The notes: a model not told the origin generated them from the letters alone. 64,000 nt of DNA from Alteromonas profundi (GCF_010500865.1 NZ_JAAAWN010000002.1:124001-188000); one strand, 5' to 3'; shown: positions 46,880 to 57,929, counted from the first letter of the stretch. Translations and numbers: made by a program.

Positions 46880-49540
46880 ATGGCAAAATCTCTAGTCATA
46901 GTCGAGTCACCAGCTAAAGCGAAAACGATAAATAAATATCTTGGTAAAGATTTTATCGTAAAAAGTTCGGTAGGCCATGTTCGCGATCTGCCCACTAAGG
47001 CATTGGGCAAAGTCGAACCAAAAAAGCCAGCTAAGGAACTCAAAACGCTGAGCGATGAAGAGAAACAAGAATACCTTCGTCGCCATGAATATTTAAAACT
47101 TGTAGACCGTATGGGTGTCGACCCAGAACAAGACTGGAAAGCACATTATCAGGTGTTACAGGGCAAAGAAAAGGTGGTTAATGAGCTAAAAAAGCTTGCT
47201 AAAGACGCCGACACTATCTATCTCGCGACGGATTTGGACCGCGAAGGAGAGGCCATTGCTTGGCATTTGCAAGAACTGCTAGGCAGTAAGGGCAAAACCT
47301 ATCAACGGGTGGTGTTTAACGAAATTACCAAAAACGCGATTCAAGATGCCTTTTCCCATCCTGGAGAGTTGAATATAGCACGAGTGAACGCTCAGCAAGC
47401 ACGTCGTTTTCTTGATCGTGTTGTTGGCTTTATGGTGTCACCTCTATTGTGGAAAAAAATAGCCCGTGGCTTATCAGCGGGCCGTGTACAGTCGGTTGCG
47501 GTGCGTCTTGTGGTGGAGCGTGAACGCGAGATTAAAGCGTTTGTGCCAGAAGAGTTTTGGGATGTACATGCCGATTTAACCAGCGCCCAAAAAGATGCGC
47601 TTCGCATGTTGGTGGCAAAACATAACGGCAGCGCGTTTAAACCCAAAAACAAGGCCGATACCGACAAAGCATTAGCACAGTTAAACGATGCCTCTTATGT
47701 GGTTGAAAGCCGCGAGTCGAAACCAACGCAAAGTCGTCCTTCTGCGCCTTTTATCACCTCAACCTTGCAGCAAGCGGCGAGTACCCGCTTGGGCTTTGGG
47801 GTAAAGAAAACCATGATGATGGCACAACGCTTGTACGAAGCCGGTTACATAACGTATATGCGTACCGACTCTACAAACTTGAGCCAAGAAGCCGTAGACA
47901 GTGCGCGTAACTATATTGCTGAAAACTTTGGCGACAAATATCTCCCCGATTCTGCCATTCGCTATGGTAGCAAAGAAGGCGCACAAGAAGCGCACGAAGC
48001 CATAAGACCTTCAAACGTAAAAGTGAGTGCAGCAACACTCGGGGATATGGAACGCGATGCACAGCGCCTGTATGAGCTTATTTGGCGCCAGTTCTTAGCG
48101 TGTCAGATGACTCCGGCTAAATATGATGCCACTACGATAAAAGTGGCTGCAGGTGACTATGAGCTCACTGCGAAAGGCCGCGTGTTAAAATTTGACGGTT
48201 GGACACGAGTACAACAACAATTGCGTAAGAAAGGCGACGAAGAGTTAATGTTGCCCGACGTACAAAAAGGCGATGTGTTAAATCTTAAAGCTCTCGAGCC
48301 TAAGCAACACTTTACCAAGCCGGTGGCGCGTTTTAATGAAGCGTCACTGGTAAAAGAACTTGAGAAACGCGGTATTGGTCGCCCTTCTACCTACGCCAGT
48401 ATCATCTCTACCATTCAAGATAGAGGCTACGTTCGTTTAGAGAATAAACGTTTTTATGCTGAAAAAATGGGTGAGATAGTTAACGATAGGTTGCTAGAGA
48501 ATTTCGATGATCTAATGAGCTTCGATTTTACCGCCAATATGGAACAACAGCTCGATGACATTGCCGAAGGAAATAAAAACTGGAAGGATGTACTTAACGA
48601 GTTTTATAGTGGTTTTTACGGCAAACTATTAAACGCAGAAAAAGCCCCTGAAGAAGGGGGTATGCGCCCTAACCAAGCTATACCTGCGGGTATCGAGTGC
48701 GATAAGTGTGGCCGTGAAATGAACGTGCGCACCGCGTCTACCGGCGTATTCTTAGGGTGTTCAGGTTATAATCTTCCGCCTAAAGAACGTTGCACCAACA
48801 CCATGAATTTGGTGCCCGGTGAAGACGTAGTTAAGGTGGATGATGATGATGAAATGGAAACCGAAGCCTTAAGGTCTAAAAAACGTTGCCCGGTTTGCAG
48901 CACTGCCATGGACAGCTATTTGGTGGATGAAACTCGCAAACTTCATGTGTGCGGTAACACGCCAACCTGCGATGGTACGCTGATTGAAACCGGTACCTTT
49001 AAAATTAAAGGTTACGATGGTCCTATTATCGAGTGCGACAAGTGTGGCAGCGATATGGAACTGAAAAACGGCCGCTTCGGTAAATATTTCGGGTGCACGA
49101 ACGAAGAATGCAAAAATACCCGTAAGCTATTACGCAATGGCGAAGCTGCGCCACCCAAAGAAGATCCGGTAGACTTACCAGAGTTACCGTGTGAAAAATC
49201 TGACGCCCACTTTATGTTGCGTGATGGGGCTTCGGGTATCTTCTTAGCCGCCCACAATTTCCCTAAGTCAAGGGAGACGCGTGCGCCGAAAGTTGAAGAA
49301 CTTGCTCGTTTTAGAGATAGAATTTCGCCGAAATTCTATTATCTTGCCGATGCACCACAAAAAGATCCTGACGGTAACTTAGCTATAGTGCGTTACAGCC
49401 GTAAGACTAAGCAGCAATATGTGATGTCAGAAAACGAAAGTGGCAAAGCAACGGGTTGGTCAGCGTGGTACGAAAATGGTAAATGGCAAGAGCAAGCCGC
49501 CAAAAAACCAGCTGCGAAAGCAAAAGCCAAAAAGAAGTAA
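46880..49540 (+). CDS. topA: DNA topoisomerase I
   Basis: 886 residues (E. coli 865). Type IA topoisomerase relaxing negative supercoils. TOPRIM domain with [17 protein letters not shown] and [13 protein letters not shown]; active-site tyrosine in [14 protein letters not shown]. The C-terminus has three four-cysteine zinc ribbons (CDKCGREM...[10 protein letters not shown]...[10 protein letters not shown]...C..C) and a basic lysine/alanine tail. Weak ribosome-binding site. Followed 21 bases later by the DUF2058 gene. Confidence 0.96.
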   Translation: MAKSLVIVESPAKAKTINKYLGKDFIVKSSVGHVRDLPTKALGKVEPKKPAKELKTLSDEEKQEYLRRHEYLKLVDRMGVDPEQDWKAHYQVLQGKEKVVNELKKLAKDADTIYLATDLDREGEAIAWHLQELLGSKGKTYQRVVFNEITKNAIQDAFSHPGELNIARVNAQQARRFLDRVVGFMVSPLLWKKIARGLSAGRVQSVAVRLVVEREREIKAFVPEEFWDVHADLTSAQKDALRMLVAKHNGSAFKPKNKADTDKALAQLNDASYVVESRESKPTQSRPSAPFITSTLQQAASTRLGFGVKKTMMMAQRLYEAGYITYMRTDSTNLSQEAVDSARNYIAENFGDKYLPDSAIRYGSKEGAQEAHEAIRPSNVKVSAATLGDMERDAQRLYELIWRQFLACQMTPAKYDATTIKVAAGDYELTAKGRVLKFDGWTRVQQQLRKKGDEELMLPDVQKGDVLNLKALEPKQHFTKPVARFNEASLVKELEKRGIGRPSTYASIISTIQDRGYVRLENKRFYAEKMGEIVNDRLLENFDDLMSFDFTANMEQQLDDIAEGNKNWKDVLNEFYSGFYGKLLNAEKAPEEGGMRPNQAIPAGIECDKCGREMNVRTASTGVFLGCSGYNLPPKERCTNTMNLVPGEDVVKVDDDDEMETEALRSKKRCPVCSTAMDSYLVDETRKLHVCGNTPTCDGTLIETGTFKIKGYDGPIIECDKCGSDMELKNGRFGKYFGCTNEECKNTRKLLRNGEAAPPKEDPVDLPELPCEKSDAHFMLRDGASGIFLAAHNFPKSRETRAPKVEELARFRDRISPKFYYLADAPQKDPDGNLAIVRYSRKTKQQYVMSENESGKATGWSAWYENGKWQEQAAKKPAAKAKAKKK

Positions 49541-49561
49541 CATAAGGTAAGAGTATAGATA

Positions 49562-50113
49562 ATGGCCTCGTTACAGGATCAATTACTAAAAGCAGGCTTA
49601 GCAGACAAAGCGTCGGCTAAGCAGGCGCGCGCGGACAAGCGTAAAAAGCAAAAGCAGAAAACGAAGCAAAAGCAACCAGTGGTAGATGAAGCTACCATTG
49701 CGGCGCAGAAAGCCGCTGAAGAGAAAAAAGCACGTTCTCGTGAGTTAAATCAGTTGCAGCAACAAGAACGGGAAAAGCGCTCAATTGTCGCTCAAGTTCG
49801 TCAGCTTATTATTACGAATAAGCAAGCGCGCAAGGGCGATACCGTATTGAATTTTACCCACGACAATGTGGTTAAGCGTATGTACGTAAGTGATGAAATA
49901 CACAAACAAGTAACAAAAGGGCGCTTAACGGTGGTGTTACTTGATGACGCTTACGAACTTGTGCCTACCCCCGTGGCAGACAAAATTGCGCAACGTGATG
50001 AAAGTGTGATTGTCTATCGTGCCGATTTAGACAAAAGCGGCAATGATGGTAAAGATCAAGACGAAGATGACTGGTATGCTGATTACGAAATTCCAGACGA
50101 TTTAACGTGGTAA
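49562..50113 (+). CDS. yaiL: DUF2058 (YaiL-like) protein
   Basis: 183 residues. Start MASLQDQLLKAGLADKASAK, then a lysine/glutamine-rich charged stretch (about 20-75), then the compact domain with NFTHDNVVKRMYVSDEIH and the acidic end DDWYADYEIPDDLTW. Length and pattern match E. coli YaiL, which has been proposed to be nucleoprotein-like; its function is not established. Probably co-transcribed with topA. Confidence 0.85.
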   Translation: MASLQDQLLKAGLADKASAKQARADKRKKQKQKTKQKQPVVDEATIAAQKAAEEKKARSRELNQLQQQEREKRSIVAQVRQLIITNKQARKGDTVLNFTHDNVVKRMYVSDEIHKQVTKGRLTVVLLDDAYELVPTPVADKIAQRDESVIVYRADLDKSGNDGKDQDEDDWYADYEIPDDLTW

Positions 50114-50119
50114 AAATGC

Positions 50120-50168
50120 AGGGGCCTAGGGTACATTACGTACCGTAAACCTATCGGCCCCTCTTTTT
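50120..50168 (+). terminator. Terminator after the yaiL-like gene
   Basis: AGGGGCC (50120-50126) pairs with GGCCCCT (50156-50162). TAGG/CCTA and GGTAC/GTACC pair inside it, and CTTTTTG follows. It lies 7 bases after the stop. Confidence 0.8.
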
Positions 50169-50205
50169 GTTTCCATTGTGCAATAGCTATCGTTTGAGAG
50201 AATAC

Positions 50206-50664
50206 ATGATCACTTGGCAGTCGCTGAGATTTGAAGCGTTAAATACCCATCAATTGTTTGAGTTACTCAAGCTTCGGGTGGATGTGTTTGTGGTAGAGCA
50301 AGAATGTGCTTACCCTGAGCTGGACGAAAAAGATCGTCACAGCGATACCCACCATTTGTTGGGCTGGGAGAATGACAAACTGGTGGCCTATGCAAGGTTA
50401 CTGCCCCCCGGCCTGAGCTATCCGTCAGTGAGTATAGGGCGGGTTGTCATTAGTGGTGCAAATCGTAAGAAAGGAGCAGGGAAGGCGCTGATAGCGCAGG
50501 CTATCGCAAAATGCGCCCTATTATGGCCTAATCAGGCTATCGAAATTGGTGCACAGGCGTATTTGCTCGATTTTTATCAGGCCTTTGGGTTTGAGACAAC
50601 GTCATCGATGTACTTAGAAGACGGTATCCCCCATGTAGATATGAAAAGAGCGCCTACTCAGTAG
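50206..50664 (+). CDS. elaA: GNAT-family acetyltransferase, ElaA type
   Basis: 152 residues (E. coli ElaA 153). GCN5-related N-acetyltransferase with the ElaA start WQSLRFEALNTHQLFELLKL, RVDVFVVEQECAYPELD, and the acetyl-CoA segment VSIGRVVISGANRKKGAGKA. The target is unknown. ATG at 50206 is preceded by GAGAG; an upstream frame from 50167 would run through the previous terminator and is rejected. Its stop lies inside the following terminator stem. Confidence 0.9.
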   Translation: MITWQSLRFEALNTHQLFELLKLRVDVFVVEQECAYPELDEKDRHSDTHHLLGWENDKLVAYARLLPPGLSYPSVSIGRVVISGANRKKGAGKALIAQAIAKCALLWPNQAIEIGAQAYLLDFYQAFGFETTSSMYLEDGIPHVDMKRAPTQ

Positions 50665-50675
50665 GCGCTCTTTTT
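50647..50675 (+). terminator. Terminator overlapping the elaA stop codon
   Basis: AGAGCGCCTAC (50647-50657), TCA, GTAGGCGCTCT (50661-50671), then TTTT. The elaA stop TAG (50662-50664) is part of the stem. Confidence 0.93.
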
Positions 50676-50711
50676 GATCGTTGTTTTTAGTTAGTTAATA
50701 GGAGAAAGGGG

Positions 50712-51481
50712 TTAGTGGGCATTAGGTAGCTGCTTAACCAATTCATCCAACCCCGAAACCACTGTATCTGGCGCAAGTGCGAGGGGGTAAAGTACTTTAC
50801 CGGGGCGCTTAATAAAGGCCGCTTGCCATCCGGCTTGCTTAGCACCCGCAATATCCCAGCCGTGGGCAGCTACCAGCATGGCATCCTTAGGCTCAATCCC
50901 CATTTTCTCAGCAGCCCATGCGTAGGTGCGTAAATCGGGTTTGTACAAATCAATATCTTCCACGCTTAAGCGTTGATCAAAATAATCCAACAAGTTTGCA
51001 TTCTTAAATTGCGTGTATACCCCTTTATTTGAAGAGTTAGTTAAACTTACCAAAGTATAGCCTTTGGCTTTTAGGGCTTTAAGCCCTTCAACCACATCAG
51101 AATGGGGCGGTAAACTGCGCAGAGGCGTTACGATAGCTTTTTTTGCCTCCTCTGTAGTCAGCGCAATGTCTTCTATCTCTGCAACCATCATCAACGACGC
51201 CACCCCAATTTCTCCGAAGGTATGAAAACGTTGGGTTGTGGAGTCTACCAGTGAGTGATGTAACATGGTGGAAAACCACAGTGGGAGTAAGTCGTTGCGA
51301 CCGCCTAGTGCTTCGCCTACCGATGTGCGCATAGCACTTAAATCGAGCAATGTTTCATTAACATCGAAAAAATAACTTTAGGGGCAACCAACGAGGAAGC
51401 AGGCTTAGCTGCGCTCTCATGCTCGTGCGCCGACACTGTCAGCGTTAAAAAACTACATAAGATAACCAGTAACCTTTTCAT
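50712..51481 (-). pseudogene. Haloacid dehalogenase type II, frameshifted in a homopolymer
   Basis: Reading from ATG 51481 (AAAGG upstream) gives a signal peptide MKRLLVILCSFLTLTVSA and then APKVIF, after which the frame goes wrong and stops. The other frame carries on with FDVNETLLDLSAM, the HAD nucleophile motif, and runs to 50712 with SLTNSSNKG, YKPDLRTY and AAHGWDIAGAKQAGW. Only TTG at 51350 could start that frame, after motif I. An A run of six (51367-51372, T6 in the gene) needs seven to join the frames, giving 256 residues. Sequencing error, slippage or a true pseudogene are all possible. Confidence 0.85.
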
Positions 51482-51497
51482 AAAAGACCTTTAAATT

Positions 51498-51513
51498 TTG
51501 AACGAGTGTTCAA
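51498..51513. promoter_or_regulatory. TetR-type palindrome upstream of the dehalogenase
   Basis: TTGAAC-GAGT-GTTCAA, a perfect inverted repeat 17 bases before the dehalogenase ATG, similar to operators of many TetR-family repressors. No TetR gene lies in the window. Confidence 0.55.
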
Positions 51514-51675
51514 GGTATGCTGCTTTCTTCTAACTGCCAATACCGCTTCGGCTAACAGCGTTATAGCGCGATAAACAACATATAACCGCCCATGAACGAG
51601 GGGCCGCTTTGTGGGTAATAAGCAAGGTTTTAGGCGAATGGTTTAATAGGAGGTTAAGGTGATGGTGAAAATACT

Positions 51676-52677
51676 CTATAGCGCCGATAGCGTGCTAAGA
51701 GCAATATGGGTTTGGGCGCAGAGTTCTTTATTTATCTTCCAGTGAGACGGGCTCCAGCCGGCTAAAAAACGATGAAAATCAGCGCAAGCAAAAGGATAGA
51801 GGGCACGCCACTCTTGCACAACATTGGCAATGTCGCGGCAGCTCAGCGACTTGATGTCTTTAACTGCGTAAAGGTGTCGCTCGAGTTCATTGAAGTACAC
51901 AGTGAGTAGCGATTCGCGGTAACGGCTTTGTTCAGCTTCATTTATCGCGCTACCTAAGAAATATGCAACGTCTTTTATACCCACACCATGGCCCACATAT
52001 TGAAAATCAATAGCTGCGCAGCGCGCAAAATTTTCGCTGAAACAAAAATTTGCTACTTTTGCATCGCCATGTACTAAGGTTTGATAGTTTGCATTACGTA
52101 ACTTTTCATCAATTTCTGCGGCTTTTCGCTTTAACGGGCTATCTGCCATGACATTTAGTTCTTCTTGGCGCGTAGCAAGATGCCAATAGGTACCTTGACG
52201 CCATACATAGTCACTATTGGTTTGAAAAAAGCAGGCATGAAAGGCGGCTAACCATTTTAGTACTGTTTGGGCATGCTCCACACTCAACGAACTCGCGGTA
52301 GCAGAAAAGCCGTAATGCATGAGATCTTCCATTACCAATAATGTGTTATCGCCGTCACTATCAGTAGCGATACACCGAGGGATAAAACAATGGTTATTAC
52401 TCAAAGGTTGCAAATTTAGGTAAAAGTCGCGTTCGATAGCAAAGGAGGCGCACTTTCTTGCATGACTCACTTTTGTGTGCCACCCACGGGGGTGGGTTGA
52501 GCGCGCCTCTGGCTTAGCACACTTAACTACTACGGCTTGTTTTGTTTCACCGAAACAAGCCCGAAAGCAGGCCCCGTAACCGCTCCAAAGCTCCTGGATA
52601 AGCGAGGTACTTGCTACCTTCTGGTTACAACATTGTTCCACCCAAGCGATAAACTGGGGATTAACCTGAGAAATCAT
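51676..52677 (-). CDS. Phosphotransferase of the choline/aminoglycoside kinase-like superfamily
   Basis: 333 residues. Kinase-fold motifs: TLLVMEDLMHYGF (hinge), LVHGDAKVANFCFS with the catalytic loop HGD...N, and AIDFQYVGHGVGIKDVAYFLG with the metal-binding aspartate. This resembles the ecdysteroid-kinase/DUF1679-like and aminoglycoside-phosphotransferase groups; the substrate is unknown. It follows rne in the same direction but is separated from it by a strong terminator. Confidence 0.8.
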   Translation of the reverse strand: MISQVNPQFIAWVEQCCNQKVASTSLIQELWSGYGACFRACFGETKQAVVVKCAKPEARSTHPRGWHTKVSHARKCASFAIERDFYLNLQPLSNNHCFIPRCIATDSDGDNTLLVMEDLMHYGFSATASSLSVEHAQTVLKWLAAFHACFFQTNSDYVWRQGTYWHLATRQEELNVMADSPLKRKAAEIDEKLRNANYQTLVHGDAKVANFCFSENFARCAAIDFQYVGHGVGIKDVAYFLGSAINEAEQSRYRESLLTVYFNELERHLYAVKDIKSLSCRDIANVVQEWRALYPFACADFHRFLAGWSPSHWKINKELCAQTHIALSTLSAL

Positions 52678-52719
52678 AGCGTGCCTTACACATAGTTTTA
52701 AATGCTGTTTTTTCAGACA

Positions 52720-52745
52720 AAAAAGCCGCTAACAAGCGGCTTTTT
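52720..52745 (-). terminator. Terminator of rne
   Basis: AAAAAGCCGCT (52720-52730), AACA, AGCGGCTTTTT (52735-52745). On the minus strand the stem is followed by a T-tract, 37 bases after the rne stop. Confidence 0.92.
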
Positions 52746-52781
52746 AAGGTGTTGACTTCACGGGAGAAGCAGACGTATCGG

Positions 52782-55700
52782 TTAACTATTCGCTGAACCG
52801 TCCTGTGATGCTTCATGATCCGCTGCTGCATCATCGACACTCTCTGGGAGTGTTGCTGGCGCAGACGCTCTAGCTGAAGCCTGACTTATTACCGCTGACT
52901 TACCGCAATTAGCAAGAGCAGGGCGAGCGTCATTGGTTTTTGCCTGTAGGCTCAATTCTGCAAATACATCATCTACAGAGGCCGGTGTGGCCATAGGATG
53001 AGATGCACGAATTTTACCGCGGCTCGTTGCTGCTAGTGCCGTATTTAGCGGCTTATTGGCAACAGGCGTCTCAGCAATTACCGTAGGCTTAACGTTTGTC
53101 TCTACTGGTGCAGGGGTAGTTTCTTCCGCGTTAGCCGCTTCTTTAGCCGTTTCTACTTCCTTGCCAGTTGATGGTTCATCATCACTAGATGGCTCACTAT
53201 CGCCTAAGTCAATCTCAACTTGTTCTGGCGACGCCTCTGCCTTTGGAGCAGATGTATCAACAGGGGCCTTAGCAGTTTCAGTGTCTGTATCGCTATGTGA
53301 AGCAGCGTCAAACTGAAGCTCATCTTGTACCGCAGCTGGTGCACTTTGCTCAGGCTTATCTGAGGCCGGCTCTGCCTTCTCACTAGACGTATCTTCACTC
53401 TTAACTTCGGTTTTAGCTTCAGCGTTAATTTTAGGCGTGGTTTCTGCTGGCGCATCTTCAGCTTCGAGTGGACCAGGCTTGGCTGCCTGAGTTTCTTCCA
53501 CGTTAACCCCAGTGCTTTGTGCATCATCGCTTTGACTTGCATCGCTTTGCACATTAGCGTTATCTGCTGTCGCTTGTGGCGCATCAGATACCTCAACAGG
53601 GGCTGGCTTCGCTGTATTCGCTACAGCGGCGTCAGCGTTCGTTTCAACCTTGGTTTCCACGTTTGCCTCAGATGTATTCTCTGGCTCTAGTTTTCCAGGC
53701 ATCTCTGCTTGGGTTTGCGCAGTAGTAGGCTCATCACCTTGGTTCTGAGACTCCTTTTTACGACGCTGACCAGCAGCACGCACATGACGTGGAGAACGAC
53801 GAGAGCGACCACGGCTTTCACGTTTCTGGCCATTGTCGTCTTGTTCGCTGACCGTGTTCTCGCCATGACTAACCGGGCTTGTCTGCTGCTCAACATTTTG
53901 CGCTGCATCATTAGCCGTATCTGGCGCCTGTGTCACTACTGGCTTAGTTTCTGATTTAGTTGCAGGTTTAGTCTCAGGCTTGGTTTTTGGTGCCTTGTTC
54001 GACTCAATAGGCTTATCAGACTGGGTTTCAGTTTTGCTGCTATCACGCTTAGCATCGTCTTTAGCCGCCATTGCTTTTACTGGCTTTTGTTGCTTTTGCG
54101 TTTTCGCTGGCGCGTCAGCCTTATTGCTCGTTTCGTCTTTGCTTACGCGAACGCTTCGACGCGTATCTCTGCGCTTACGACGTTCTGCAACTTCACGTTT
54201 TTTCTGCGTCTGAGTTTCTTGACCTTGATTGTCTTTGGTCTCAGCAGGCGCAGCTGGTTTTGCTTTTTGCTGCTCATCGCGGGGCTGTTGTGCTTTACGC
54301 GGCTTACGATTGCGATTGTTCCGCTTCTCATCTTGCTCTTGGCGTGGCTTGCGTTGTTCTTGCTCGCCATCTTTGCCTTGAGCTTGGTTGTTACGACGGT
54401 TATTTCTACGCGGTTTGCGACGACGATCATCGTTGTTGCGGTTACGCGATTGATTTCCTTTGCGCTGAGCATCTTGCTGTTGTTTTTGCTGCTCTTGTGA
54501 TGTTTCATCTTCAGAAGCGAAAAGGTTACTTAGCCATTTTCCTATGCGGCTGAACAAGGAAACCGCATCGGCTGATTCTTTCTCTTCTTTAGGTGCTACT
54601 ACAGGCGCCGCTGTTGGTGCCACTAAACCTTTAAGAGCGGGTTCTTCTCGTTTAACCGGCGCCATAGTAGCGGCTTCGGTTTCAGCTTCTACAGCAGGCA
54701 TAAGCTCAACTTCGTAGCTTGCATCTGTTAACGCATCATCTGGGCGACGGCGCATTACTTGATAGTGCGGCGTTTCTAAATTCGCGTTAGGAATAAGTAT
54801 AAGGTCAACGCCATGACGTTTTTCTAGCGTTTGAATTGATTTACGTTTTTCATTAAGCAAATACGTTGCTACAGGAACTGGAAGCTGCGCTTCTATCTGG
54901 CCTGTATTTTCTTTAATGCTTTCTTCTTCAAGTATACGCAAGATAGACAATGCAAGTGATTCAGTACCGCGAATGGTGCCATGGCCTGAACAGCGAGGGC
55001 AAACATGATGCGCTGACTCACCAAGAGATGGACGTAGGCGTTGGCGCGACATTTCCAGTAGCCCAAAGCGTGAAATTCGACCAAGTTGAACACGCGCTCT
55101 ATCACTGCGTACCGCGTCTTTCATTCGGTTTTCAACTTCACGCTGATGGCGCACTGGCGTCATATCAATAAAGTCGATAACGACTAAGCCACCGAGGTCG
55201 CGCAGACGCAACTGTCGAGCAATTTCATCGGCCGCTTCAAGGTTTGTATTAAGTGCCGTTTCTTCAATATCGCCGCCCTTAGTCGCGCGGGCCGAGTTAA
55301 TGTCGATAGACGTTAATGCTTCGGTAGGGTCGATAACAATTGAGCCACCTGAAGGTAAGCGTACTTCACGTTGGAAGGCCGACTCAATTTGGCTTTCAAT
55401 TTGATAGTGGCTGAATAGAGGGACTTCACCACGGTAAAGTTTTACGCGGTTTGCGAAGTCAGGACGTACCAATTGAATGTGCTGTAATGCTTGTTCATAT
55501 ATGCTGGTTTTGTCGATAAGGATTTCGCCAATGTCGCGACGTAAGTAGTCACGAATAGCACGGACAATAACATTACTTTCTTGGTGAATAAGGAAGGGAG
55601 CTTCACGCTCAGCTGCCACACCAGAAATGGCATCCCAGTGCTTCAATAGCACTTTAAGATCCCACTCAAGTTCTTCAAAAGACTTGCCTACACCCGCAGT

Positions 55701-56207
55701 ACGAACGATTAAGCCCATGCCATCAGGAAGATCAAGTTTGCTTAATGATTCTTTAAGCTCTGTACGCTCATCACCTTCGATGCGGCGAGAAATACCGCCT
55801 GCACGAGGGTTATTCGGCATAAGTACTAAATAACTTCCCGCTAACGAAAGAAACGTTGTTAGCGCTGCACCCTTTTGGCCACGTTCTTCTTTATCTATTT
55901 GGATAATGACTTCTTGGCCTTCTTTAATAACATCTTTGATGTTAGGGCGGCCTTCAAATCTGTAACCTTTAGGGAAGTATGTGCGTGCTATTTCTTTAAG
56001 AGGAAGGAAGCCGTGACGCTCTGCGCCATAGTCAACGAACGCAGCTTCTAGGCTTGGTTCTACGCGGGTAATTTTACCTTTGTATATGTTTGCTTTCTTT
56101 TGTTCGTGCCCAGGACTTTCAATATCTAAATCGTATAAACGTTGCCCATCAACGAGGGCAACACGCAACTCTTCTTGTTGAGTTGCATTAATTAACATTC
56201 TTTTCAT
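52782..56207 (-). CDS. rne: Ribonuclease E
   Basis: 1141 residues from ATG 56207, the usual [21 protein letters not shown] start (in part); a frame from 56237 adds ten residues and is not preferred. Catalytic half: S1 domain (about 35-125), DNase I-like motif with [12 protein letters not shown] and VIDFIDM, Zn-link CPRCSGHG near residue 404. The second half (about 540-1141) is a long disordered scaffold: an arginine/asparagine-rich RNA-binding block ([14 protein letters not shown], about 600-640) and a long A/E/K/T/P-rich acidic tail. Endonuclease of mRNA decay and rRNA/tRNA maturation. It has a long leader. Confidence 0.95.
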   Translation of the reverse strand: MKRMLINATQQEELRVALVDGQRLYDLDIESPGHEQKKANIYKGKITRVEPSLEAAFVDYGAERHGFLPLKEIARTYFPKGYRFEGRPNIKDVIKEGQEVIIQIDKEERGQKGAALTTFLSLAGSYLVLMPNNPRAGGISRRIEGDERTELKESLSKLDLPDGMGLIVRTAGVGKSFEELEWDLKVLLKHWDAISGVAAEREAPFLIHQESNVIVRAIRDYLRRDIGEILIDKTSIYEQALQHIQLVRPDFANRVKLYRGEVPLFSHYQIESQIESAFQREVRLPSGGSIVIDPTEALTSIDINSARATKGGDIEETALNTNLEAADEIARQLRLRDLGGLVVIDFIDMTPVRHQREVENRMKDAVRSDRARVQLGRISRFGLLEMSRQRLRPSLGESAHHVCPRCSGHGTIRGTESLALSILRILEEESIKENTGQIEAQLPVPVATYLLNEKRKSIQTLEKRHGVDLILIPNANLETPHYQVMRRRPDDALTDASYEVELMPAVEAETEAATMAPVKREEPALKGLVAPTAAPVVAPKEEKESADAVSLFSRIGKWLSNLFASEDETSQEQQKQQQDAQRKGNQSRNRNNDDRRRKPRRNNRRNNQAQGKDGEQEQRKPRQEQDEKRNNRNRKPRKAQQPRDEQQKAKPAAPAETKDNQGQETQTQKKREVAERRKRRDTRRSVRVSKDETSNKADAPAKTQKQQKPVKAMAAKDDAKRDSSKTETQSDKPIESNKAPKTKPETKPATKSETKPVVTQAPDTANDAAQNVEQQTSPVSHGENTVSEQDDNGQKRESRGRSRRSPRHVRAAGQRRKKESQNQGDEPTTAQTQAEMPGKLEPENTSEANVETKVETNADAAVANTAKPAPVEVSDAPQATADNANVQSDASQSDDAQSTGVNVEETQAAKPGPLEAEDAPAETTPKINAEAKTEVKSEDTSSEKAEPASDKPEQSAPAAVQDELQFDAASHSDTDTETAKAPVDTSAPKAEASPEQVEIDLGDSEPSSDDEPSTGKEVETAKEAANAEETTPAPVETNVKPTVIAETPVANKPLNTALAATSRGKIRASHPMATPASVDDVFAELSLQAKTNDARPALANCGKSAVISQASARASAPATLPESVDDAAADHEASQDGSANS

Positions 56208-56960
56208 TGTATCTAACTCTGTTTTATATACAGCCATTTAGACACAAAATTAAAGTGACATGTGCAAACCCTCACCGCGCAACCTCACGGCTGGACGGGG
56301 ACCTTGTTGTAACGTCGCATTATCCTCGAACTTTCGGCGCTGATAGGTTGCCATTATAATAGACAGCCCAAAGGCTTCACGCATCTAAATGTTCAAATGG
56401 ATGTCGGGAGCGACATGCCCTTATTTCTTACTTACTGTTAACAAGCATCGCATTGGCGTAGTGCTTGTTTTGTCAATTCAATTCTGTTTGCTAAACGGCG
56501 AACTTATTATGTGCTCGCGAGCGGCACTTGAGTTATCTAACGGCAGTGTAGTCGTTGCCTCTATAACTCGATTTTCCGATATATAATTGCGTGTTCGTTG
56601 AGCTTGTTTATTGAGCTTATCCATTGAAAAACGCAACCGGAAAGTGACGACGCTCCTTTGATCGTAGGGAGGCGTAAAAGCGGTATTTTTAAACCGAATG
56701 ATGTGTGCAACCCTACGGGATTTTTGTTTTTACGGGGTTGTAGCCCGCCAAAAACACACCTGATTATCGCACCAATGGTTGCATTTAAGCAAGGTTTGTA
56801 ACTTAAATAAGCCCCCTAATTGGTGCTTTTATTGCTAGGTTTTGCAGTCTACGCTCAGTTTAAGCAAAATTTTGCCAAAATTATCACGTTTTAAATTATT
56901 TTTCGTTTGTCCTCAGTTTTCTGTATCAGTGGCCTTTTGCTATGCGTTATACTGGCCGCT
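56208..56960. promoter_or_regulatory. Long divergent rne/rluC leader region with hairpins
   Basis: 753 bases with no convincing gene. On the rne strand CAACCC and GGGTTG (56740-56735 and 56713-56708) close a hairpin with an A/T-rich loop holding AAAAACAAAAA. A second stem is ACGCTCC (56650-56656) with GGAGGCGT (56668-56675) and one bulge. A long structured 5' leader is known for autoregulated rne in E. coli; the same role here is inferred. A small frame at 56389-56586 is not believed. Confidence 0.45.
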
Positions 56961-57911
56961 ATGAAAGAACAAACATCTCAAAAAGTACAATTTGTTACCA
57001 TAGATGCCGACATGGCAGGGCAACGAATAGACAATTTTCTGCGCACCCAGTTAAAAGGTGTGCCCAAAAGCATGATTTATCGTATTTTGCGCAAAGGTGA
57101 AGTACGGGTCAACAAAGGCAGGGTTAAGCCTGAATATAAACTCGCCGCTGAGGATATCGTTCGTATTCCGCCGGTTCGTGTTTCTGAAGGCGCCCCTGCG
57201 CCATCTCCAAAACTAGATAAAATAGCGGCCTTAGAGTCGCAAATTTTATTTGAAGATGAGCGTTTGATTGTTATCAACAAGCCTTCTGGTATTGCCGTAC
57301 ACGGAGGGAGCGGACTAAGCTTCGGCTTAATTGAAGGGCTAAGGGCGCTGCGCCCACAGGCTAAATTTATGGAGTTAGTGCATCGTTTAGACCGTGAAAC
57401 TTCCGGGTGTATCCTTATAGCCAAAAAACGTTCTGCTTTGCGGCATATGCATGAGCAGTTACGTACTGGGAAAATGGATAAACGGTACCAGGCGTTGGTC
57501 GCAGGGCAGTGGCCTAGTACACGCTTTAAGGTAAAGGCGCCGTTACGAAAAAATGTACTGCAGTCTGGTGAGCGTATGGTCAGTGTTTCCGACGACGGCA
57601 AACCCTCAGAAACGCGCTACCGCATATTACAAGAATATAATGGTGCAAGCCTCGTTGAAGCTTCACCTATTACCGGGCGTACCCATCAAATTCGCGTTCA
57701 CTGTTTACATGCAGGACATCCTATTGGCGGTGATCCTAAATACGGTGATGCCGAGTTTGACAATAAAATGCGTCAAATAGGTCTTAGTCGCTTGTTTCTT
57801 CATGCTCATAGCATTTCGCTAATTCATCCGGGCAGCGAAGAACGAATAAAGTTTAGCGCACCGCTAGATGCAACATTAACCGCAACGCTAAATGCGTTGA
57901 CGGTAAAATAA
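56961..57911 (+). CDS. rluC: Ribosomal large subunit pseudouridine synthase C
   Basis: 316 residues from ATG 56961 (E. coli 319); an upstream frame start at 56907 is rejected because KEQTSQKVQFVTIDADMAGQR matches the family start. S4 RNA-binding domain (about 18-80, RIDNFLRTQLKGVPKSMIYR in part) and RluA-type catalytic domain with HRLDRETSGCILIAKK, the catalytic aspartate included. It modifies 23S rRNA positions 955, 2504 and 2580 in E. coli. Divergent from rne, as in enterobacteria. Confidence 0.94.
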   Translation: MKEQTSQKVQFVTIDADMAGQRIDNFLRTQLKGVPKSMIYRILRKGEVRVNKGRVKPEYKLAAEDIVRIPPVRVSEGAPAPSPKLDKIAALESQILFEDERLIVINKPSGIAVHGGSGLSFGLIEGLRALRPQAKFMELVHRLDRETSGCILIAKKRSALRHMHEQLRTGKMDKRYQALVAGQWPSTRFKVKAPLRKNVLQSGERMVSVSDDGKPSETRYRILQEYNGASLVEASPITGRTHQIRVHCLHAGHPIGGDPKYGDAEFDNKMRQIGLSRLFLHAHSISLIHPGSEERIKFSAPLDATLTATLNALTVK

Positions 57912-57929
57912 AGGATAGACAAAGCAGTT

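Noticed and set aside
53056-54553. Several open frames antisense or out of frame to the rne tail
   Set aside because: They arise from the low-complexity composition of the rne scaffold region and lack ribosome-binding sites.
56389-56586. 65-codon open frame in the rne/rluC gap
   Set aside because: No ribosome-binding site or recognisable domain; it lies in the probable rne leader.
57077-57601. 174-codon frame antisense to rluC
   Set aside because: Shadow of rluC, which has all the family motifs.
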